Origin: Scilla litardierei
Taxonomy: Eukaryota > Streptophyta > Magnoliopsida > Asparagales > Asparagaceae
Reading direction: 5' to 3'
DNA: 64,000 nucleotides
Assembly: GCA_030789695.1 (NCBI GenBank)
Contig: CM061133.1
Span: 92,231,248-92,295,247, forward strand
Of this stretch, positions 56,643 through 64,000 are shown one piece after another. The notes below the pieces were generated by a model, which had not been told where the DNA came from, searched no databases, and worked only from the letters and a program-made list of their open reading frames with translations. Positions within the stretch are counted from its first letter, which is position 1, and every line of letters starts with the position of its first letter. Both the position numbers and the translations under genes were made by a program.

Positions 56643-58517
56643 ATGAATAACCATATGGATAGTGCTTTTGCTGAGGGTCAGTCTGTTTCCCGTCCCCCTA
56701 GGTTTAATGGAGGTGATTATGCTTATTGGAAAAATCGTATGAAAATCTACCTTATTTCTGTTGATTACAAGGCTTGGCAAATAATTGAAAAAGGATATAA
56801 ACTGCCTGTAATTAAAGTAGAAAATGCTGAGATTGAAAAACCAAATGACAAATGGGATGAGAATGATTGGAAATCTTATTCTTTAAATGCTAAAGCTATG
56901 AATGCTCTCATTTGTGCACTTGATAAATCTGAATATAATAGAATCTCACATTGTCTAACTGCGCAGGAAATATGGCATACTTTGGAGGTGACGCACGAGG
57001 GAACGTCACAGGTGAAGGAGTCTAGACTTGCACTGCTGAGCACGGAATACGAGGGATTTCGCATGCTACCTTCAGAGACGATATCAGAAATGTTTGAGAG
57101 GTTCACCAACATTGTCTACAAGTCTAGTTCGCTCGGTAAGCCATATTCTAGCCTTGAGCAGGTAAGGAAGATATTAAGAGCTCTGCCAAGCTCTTTCAGG
57201 CATAAAGTCACTGCCATCCAAGAAGCGAAAGATCTGTCACAGAAGAAGGTAGAGTACTTGATAGGTAATCTAATGTCCCACGAGCTTGAATTGCAAAATA
57301 TTAATGAAAGGTAGGAACCTGAGGAAAAAGAAAAAGCTACCAAGCCACTTGCTCTGAAAGCTGAAGAAAGTGAAGAAGATGATGATGACATAGCGCTAAT
57401 GGTCAGAAATTTCAGAAAGGTTGTCCAGACCAAGCAAGGAAGAGCAGAAATGGCACCCAGGTTTAATCGCTCTAACTTTTTCCAGTCTTCTAAGCAAAAT
57501 TATGATCAGAATACTACTAATAGAATGACTTGTTTTAAATGCAAGAAAAGGGGACATCGAATGAGGGATTGCCCACATGAGACAGCTCAGGTAGCTAAAG
57601 AAAAGGGAAAATCCAAGGTGCTTACTTGGGACATGGATAGCGAAGCTGAGAGCGAGGAGGAGGAACACGAAGCCCATTCATGCATGGCATTGATGGGAAT
57701 ACACGATGCGGTAATTTCTGGTAGTAAAACTGAACTCCTTACTCTTTCTAAAGAGTTGCAAGATAAAATAGTAGAGCTTGAATCCACTATAGATAACTAC
57801 CAAAATGAAAACTTTGAAATGCAACAATCTGAATATGAAATGTCTAAAGAGATTGAAAAACTCAAAATTGATATTGTTGCTCGTGACTCTACTATTGATA
57901 CTTTGAAAAAGGAAAAATCCAGTTTTAATGATGATGCACCTTGTCTCTCTTGCCCTTCCTTATGAATAATATTAGCATGCCTAAACTTGATTTGATTAAG
58001 CTCGAAACTGAAAAAAAACTATGTTATTAGAGAGCTTAATGATAAATTCTACATGTTGGATAATGATTTTAAAAGAAAAATGGTTGAATTTGAAAAGAAG
58101 GAAGAGGAAAACAAGAGAGCTTTTATAAGTAAATGCACATTGCTTGTGGAAGAAAATAAATTGTTGAAAACCAAAGTCTCTAATCTTGAATTGGCCATTA
58201 AGAAATTCTCTACGGGAAAACAATCGTTGGACACTATTTTAGAGAATCAATTATATGGCAATAATAGAAGAGGACTTGGCTTTGGTCTTAAAAACGTTGA
58301 AAAGCGAAAATTCAAGAAATTCCACAATGCACCGTCTATTGCGAAGAACTTATATGCAAAGTGCTTTACTTGTGATAGTGTAGGCCATACTTCATACTAT
58401 TGTAAATTTAGGAACACTAAAATCAAGTTTAAACAAGTGTGGGTTCCTAAAACGATATTGGCTAACACTAGTGGACCTTGTTGGATTCCAAGGTCACACT
58501 TAACACCTTTCATGTAG
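56643..58517 (+). pseudogene. gag: Y unit 4 Gag, stop and frameshifts
   Basis: Start ATG 56643. TAG at 57312-57314 stands where unit 2 has GAG. A one-base loss at about 57961 and a one-base gain in an A-run near 58011-58018 shift and restore the frame. The frame is then open to 58517 with the second knuckle intact. The first knuckle is intact. Confidence 0.9.
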
Positions 58518-59835
58518 GTGTGATGGAGTTTTGCCGAGGGGCGTTAAATTCAATGTTTCATTCTTTTAGCTCCTTCGTCAAAAAGCGACGAGAAGGTATA
58601 ATTTTCTACCCCTCTTTGCATTTCATTGCATACCTTCATAGATTTTTTGTGTGCTTGATTTATTTTGGTTTGTGTGCTTGCATGGATGATTTTTAATGTT
58701 TTTATTTCTGAAAAAAAAATTGAAAAATCAAAAATAAAAAAAATTGTGTGCTTATTGAACCCTTTTTTGAATCTCTTGAGTGATATTGTATGAATGATCA
58801 ATTCTATCCCTTGAAGAAGTCAATTCATTATTGTTGTAGCTACATGAACATGATGTTATTCTTTTTAGTAGCCATGACATGTCTCATAAGTTTCAAACTT
58901 GACTTCTACACCTACATTTGCACTTTCACGATATTTGACTTTTTAGTGCTTTTGGAGATTCTTTTGAAGAATAATGGAAAGTGAATGTAGGAATGATTAA
59001 TTTCTGAAATTTCTAAGGGATATGATGTGTTTAGCCATGAATTAAAATTGATCATAAAAGAATTAAAAAAACCAAAAAAAACAAAAAAAACGATATTTGC
59101 TCCGTATGAAAAATGGATACACTTCATGGCTAAAACACAACCCACGAGTATCCAACTTGTGCTACATGGGTAATCATTAGCGTTGGTGTATATAACTCGT
59201 CAAGCAATGCCACCCCACATTTAAAAGTCCTTATAGGCTATGTTTCGGGGTTCGGTAACTTGAACTCATCTTTGATGAGGTGGGAAAAGTCAATCCTAGT
59301 GATATTCATGAAAAATGGAAAATGTGGATTGTTTCGGTTGATTTTCTGATATTGAATCTCCTCTTGCACTTTATTGTCTATATCTTTTCACTTACACAAA
59401 GGTGGAGAAGTCTTGGTATGAAATTCTATGAACTTGACTTGTCCATTATTTGGAAAACTCATGCAAATTGCACGCTACTTCTAATAATGATTTATTTTTG
59501 CATGGGATATTTTTGTGCCTTCATTAATCCACTTTTGGTGATTCCAAAGGGGGAGAAAGAAAAGATTTTGACAGCTTTGAGCTTTGATGTTGATATTAGT
59601 TGTTGAAGGGGGAGCATGATATATTCTTGAATACTTGTTGAAGGGGGAGCTTGAAAAAAGGGGGAGCATGCTATTGTATTTGTTATTAGTTTGTGCATGC
59701 CATGTTGTAGTGCTTGAATATTCATCTCATGATTCATATTGCATTACACCCTTCAACACACTTCACACACTCATTTCTATTTCAAACTTATTGATCAAAT
59801 CTTTTATGGGTTTGTCATCACCAAAAGGGGGAGAT
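58518..59835 (+). other. Y unit 4 3' noncoding region and polypurine tract
   Basis: Groups with unit 1 at several sites (TCAATCCTAGTG, ATTAATCCAC, ATGGATACAC). Short frames at 58790-58984 and 59280-59606. The polypurine tract ends at 59835. Confidence 0.8.
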
Positions 59836-62130
59836 TGTTGGGAGCAACGATCTAGGATCTTGGTTTGATGATGACAAACGTGTCGGTATATCTGATGTGT
59901 GTTCTTAGTGTGTTTCAGGACTGGCGATCACTATTTGGAGGAATTGCTATTCGTATAGCATATTGGGAGAAAGAGTCTGTGTGTGCACAAAGAAGTTTGA
60001 TTTGGTCAAAGGAGAGAAAAGTGGACCAAGTCAAATTGACTTAGGAGATTGGATTGATTCAAATCAATTTAATATTTGATCAAATCAATTAGATGGATTT
60101 GTGACTACCCATTTCCTATTCAAACCACAAATCAAATCCCATAATGATTGGGTCAAATCCCTAAGCGGTTGGCACAACCCTATTACCCTTGTCCTATAAA
60201 TACCCATCTTCTAGGGTTGAAGAAAGAGTGGCAACCAAATAAATCAAGAGGGGCTACAAAATACTTTTGAACGGCATATATTTTGTATTCACGTGGTGCG
60301 GCAATCAAAAGATCAAGAGGTGGCTTACAAAGATAAGTTCCTTTTTTAAAGATTAAATATTGTCATCTTTCCCTGAGATTCACATGGGCTCAATTTCTTT
60401 GTTGTATTCAAATGTCTTCAAAGTTCTCTTACGTGGGCACCAATTTCTAGCCATCAACATGTCTTGCTTCCATTCATTTTATTTTTGGGGTGCTCATTAA
60501 TTTTCGGCATGTGTTCATGCTTTTTTTGTTTGTTTTAAAAAAAACAACTACTTTTAGAGGTCTATGCCTATTGACTGACTGCCGAATTCAAAAAGCCTCT
60601 CTCTCTTGCAATATTCCATGAACACATACCCTTTTGTTTATTTGATTCACTTTGAAAATTAAAACAAGAGAAGCACATCACAGTTTTTTTAAGGCCGGTC
60701 AACCCTTTTGATTCAAAAGAAGGAGCCGCAAGGATCTCTGGGTGCATGCGTTAATCGCAAGGATCTTTGATTCAAATCCCTGGGTGCATGCGTTAATCAC
60801 AAGAGCTTGGCCGAAAACTGAAGGGGAACAATTTTCTACATGGCCGAAATAATCAGGGGAAGGGAGACTTGTGAAGCCGCACCCATCTCTGGTTGGTTTT
60901 AATGTTGGGTTTTGGTTTGTTTTAAAAACAGTTACTTTTAGAAGGCACAACATTCTTTTGGTCTATATTCGGTTGCATATGATCCATGTGCAGACGTTGA
61001 CAAAAGGTAAGCAGTTTTTTTATTTATAATAATATTGAAGGCTACTTGCTTTTTGCAGGAGATTGAAATTTGATTGGGTACAAAGGTTTGAATCACCAAG
61101 GGCACCAGACAAAGATCTCTTATCTCCAAGTCTATCAAGTTCCAAGACCCCATGCCGAAATTTTGAAGCAGGGTCATCCAAGCAAACGTGAGCAATAAAT
61201 TAGAGAGGCCGGCCATATCACTTCAAAAGAAAACGACAGTTCATGAAACAAAAGGATCGGCCATTTTTTTTACGCATCACACAGCCGCACCCAATCACAA
61301 AAATCAGGGGAGTAGTTTGTTTGTTTTTTATTAAAAAGAAAAGATTGTTTTCTCCATAACTTTTGGTGTTGCAGGCCTCTCAAAAAGGTTGCAGGTTGAA
61401 AGAAAAAAAGGAAAGGGGTGCATGTGCTGCCGTTGTATGTGAAACAAAGCTGAAGACAGAGAAAAAGAAAAGGGAGAGAGAGAGAGAAGGCCTCTTATCA
61501 CATATTTTTGGAATCAATTGCAAGCTGCCAAACTTAGATTGGATCTGACCGCAACATCAAGCAACATCCAAGAAATCGGCCGTGACTTCAAGAGGAGACA
61601 AGTATACATCATCGTCAGACGAGATCTGACACGTGCTGAATGACAGAGATGACGCACCATCACTGAGCAATCCTAAACTTCATTTTATTATCTCTATGAC
61701 CGTGTAGATCTTTGTATGGGAAACTTTACCTGTTTTTGGTGACTATTTTGGGACTTGTCTAGTTGGGACTAGACAAGTGGGACCCAGCTAGTTTGGGACT
61801 AGCTGGTAGAAAGCTTTGCTAGGATTGATAGTGAGAGGAAACACTGTGTGTGGGGTACTGAGAGTCTGGCGAGTGTAGGGACGTAGAGGGTGCTCTGAGC
61901 GTGCTCTAACTTGTGACTTTGTACCTATTGCACTATTCAATCTAGTATTAGCTTTGGGGGCTGGAGTAGGTCGTTGGGACGACCGAACCAGGGTAAATCT
62001 GATGTGTACTCTGTGTCCGCTTTTCATTACTCTGGTTGTGCTTTTAACTGCGTGTGATTTCTCGTGGGTTGCACGAGAATTTTTTATTAGCCTATTCACC
62101 CCCCCTCTAGGCTAGGATCAAGATCCAACA
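59836..62130 (+). repeat. Y LTR 5 (outer right)
   Basis: 2295 bp, the 3' end of the array, followed by CCTAC. Closest to LTR 4. The twin hairpins are intact near 61752-61804. Confidence 0.93.
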
Positions 62131-62135
62131 CCTAC
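62131..62135. other. Target site duplication CCTAC (right of array)
   Basis: Right partner of 37678-37682. Confidence 0.95.
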
Positions 62136-62267
62136 CCCTACACGCACACCCACACCTACTCCTACACCCACCCAGCCTGCTACCACACCCACACCCATAC
62201 CCACTCAGCAGTCTATTCCACCACCACCTCCGCCTCAGGACGGAGATGGCGCAGCCCCACCTTCTTA
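62136..62267 (+). pseudogene. Env-like ORF of Athila-like element, 3' end
   Basis: The Thr/Pro-rich frame that breaks at 37682 resumes here without a frame change when the array and one duplication copy are ignored. It ends PPPPQDGDGAAPPS with a TAG at 62265-62267. This shows that the array interrupted an existing coding region. Confidence 0.75.
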
Positions 62268-64000
62268 GGCACCCTTGATGCCATTGATCTTTTTGTCGTC
62301 GTGCTGCCCGTCTCTGCTGGGTCCTGATGTCTTTTGCCCACCCCCCCTCCCCTCACTGTACTGGATACACATTTTGATCATATATTTATATATCATTTTT
62401 GGGAGAGAGTGAGAGTTTTTGGTGTCACATTCTTATATCTATTTCACTCCACTATCTGCATGCATCATGTCCGCATCATATTTTTATTTCTTATTTTTCT
62501 TTTGTTATTTTAGTTTCTTCATCATCATGCTTGCATCCTCACCTTCCCCTCACTCTACACGTCTCTCGGTGTGCCACACTTCGCACATTGAGGACACTGT
62601 GCACTTTAGCTTGGGGGAGTGAGTTCTCACGTTCTTTTCGATTTACCACCTTTATTTTTGTTTTTTCACGCCATTTTCCGCATTTGCACTCATTTTCATC
62701 ATTTTTTCTTCCTTTTGCCATGCATCACGTTTTTCTTATTTTCTTTGTGTGTTGCATTGTTATTAGTTTCATTTTCCCTTTATCTTTATTTCTTTTTCAT
62801 CTCATGCTAGAGATGACTTTTCTGTGATGATGATTACGTGGCGTTAGCTTTCTCTATATATGCATGCTATATTTGTCATGTCTTAGATTTTATTTCTGAT
62901 ATCATATGCTATGACTTGCCTTGCATTTAGAGATAGTAACCCACACTTTTTCCGCATGAAAATGGATGAAATTTTATTATTAGCTGAGTCTGAATATTCA
63001 TATGTATGCTATCGCAGAAAACACACCAAGATTCACGCATTGAATGCTTATATCTGGAGTACCGTTTTCTTTTCCTATATCACTTCTATATGCATGATTG
63101 GTACATTTCACTTCAGGATGATTGAATGATGTTAGCGATGATAAATCTGGATTAGTTAGCTTTTTTGTGATCGAAACTGAGTAGATTAGATTACCCTGTT
63201 GAAGTTGTCGTGCACGTCCTATAGAGTGAACTGAGAGACATATTTATTTCTTTCTCCACATATCTTGAACATCATTTCTCTATTTTAAAATCATTGGTGA
63301 ATCTCCCCTTAGCGATTCTAATATATGGCATTTCCCCCGCTATTGATTCCTAGCTCCAAATTTCCCAAAACCAAAGAAAAAAAAGAAAAATTCTTGTATA
63401 TCCTTACTTCTCTTTGATTTGGGATCATTGTGCATATATGCTATTCAAAAAAAAAGAAAAAGAGAAAATAACCTCAATAAAAGATCCCATCTCATGTTCT
63501 CTTTTAATTTCCCTCTTTTGTTTTTATTTTTATCACTTTTGGAGCTTTATAGAAATGGGGATATAAATATTTTTTTTATGCCACCACGCTTATAGATAAG
63601 CTTGGGGGAGAGAATCCAATGATGTGTGAGAGAGTGACTACTTGACGTTGCACGACAACCTAGGCTAAGTAATATTCTATACTCGGTGAGATTATTTTTA
63701 GCTTTACGAAGTCCAGAAATCAATGCCTAGCGCTCATTTCATGAAATCCATGCTTTTCTATTCTTTCTATTCTATTGCGTGATATTCTTATACTCCTCAT
63801 AGAAAGCATTCAATTGAAAAGTGTGTGATCTGCGATATTGTATACCGCTTTAATTGATTCAGACGATGTTAATTTTAAAATTATTCCATTTTTCATGATA
63901 TATCAATATTCTTGGGTTTTCTATTTCTATCTGCACCATTATACTATGATATCGAAATAAAATTCTTTGACATGTGTTTTACATTCGGTGCATGCTATAT
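62268..64000 (+). other. 3' region of Athila-like element
   Basis: T-rich noncoding sequence with no domain. AGCTTGGGGGAG occurs at 62608-62619, after an ACACTGTGCACTTT stretch typical of Athila-group 3' regions, and again at 63599-63610. Either could act as a polypurine tract, but neither is followed by a sequence like the 5' LTR start, so the true 3' LTR lies beyond the window. Confidence 0.6.

Larger units (their letters stand above)
37683..62130 (+). mobile_element. Tandem array of LTR retrotransposon Y: five LTRs, four internal regions
   Basis: LTRs start at 37683, 43227, 48763, 54299 and 59836, giving periods of 5544, 5536, 5536 and 5537 bp. Each internal region has primer site, gag and polypurine tract but no protease, integrase, RT or RNase H. 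Neighbouring units share the LTR between them. One 5-bp duplication flanks the whole array. Each unit has private substitutions, so it is not a simple copy of its neighbour. The gag and the WVPK motif at its end place Y as a deletion derivative of a SIRE-like copia element. Confidence 0.95.
28493..64000 (+). mobile_element. Athila-like Ty3/gypsy element (3' end outside window)
   Basis: 5' LTR (28493-30318), Asp-tRNA primer site (30325), pol with RT-RNase H-integrase, a promoter-like spacer, an env-like ORF split by the Y array, and a 3' region to the window end. The RT motif FMDDFSVYG, Asp primer site and AGCTTGGGGGAG words are Athila-like. No gag or protease domain is recognisable. The 3' LTR is not seen. 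Confidence 0.85.

Noticed and set aside
37683..62130. Assembly artefact as the source of the tandem array
   Set aside because: Each unit has private substitutions and indels and the whole array is flanked by one clean duplication in a restored reading frame. Raw reads could still overturn this.

Overview
The window is a purely repetitive stretch of plant nuclear DNA. Every recognisable coding region belongs to a Ty1/copia or Ty3/gypsy LTR retrotransposon of flowering-plant type: primer sites match plant initiator-Met and Asp tRNAs, the lineages resemble SIRE, Tekay/Del and Athila, and one integrase carries a chromodomain. No host gene, tRNA, rRNA or CRISPR array was seen. The species cannot be named from this sequence.

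The layout is a nest at least four levels deep. (1) The base is an old, broken SIRE-like copia element at 1373-11363. It is split by a solo Ty3 LTR at 6102-9880 (minus, target duplication GTATG). (2) A second copia family, called X here, flanks it on both sides in opposite orientations. Copy A (minus) leaves the left edge, with its LTR at 825-1372. Copy B (plus) starts with its LTR at 11364 and has a GGCC-rich leader and a gag-pol from 13728. (3) Copy B is split inside reverse transcriptase by a complete Tekay-type chromovirus at 17224-27037 (minus, duplication CCGGA). In its 3' part it is interrupted by a large Athila-like element that starts at 28493 and leaves the right edge. (4) The Athila env-like gene is split by a 24.4-kb tandem array at 37683-62130 (duplication CCTAC). 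The array has five LTRs and four internal regions of one gag-only, SIRE-derived family, called Y here.

Most proteins are damaged. The only long intact reading frame is the gag of Y unit 2 (45566-47440). The Tekay gag-pol is broken by two nonsense codons and one frameshift. It also contains two short GT-AG intervals that look like in-frame introns. The Athila-like element has RT, RNase H, integrase and an env-like ORF, but no recognisable gag or protease.

The strongest unexplained signal is structural. Several families carry arrays of palindromes or hairpins near their promoters or in their RNA leaders. The Athila LTR has five stem-loops that share a fixed 14-nt loop but have different, mutually complementary stems. 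A CACTCGGCCGAGTG palindrome array precedes both the Athila LTR TATA box and a second TATA box upstream of its env-like gene. A TAGTCGGTC module is shared by the Tekay LTR and the 3' region of the unrelated base copia element.
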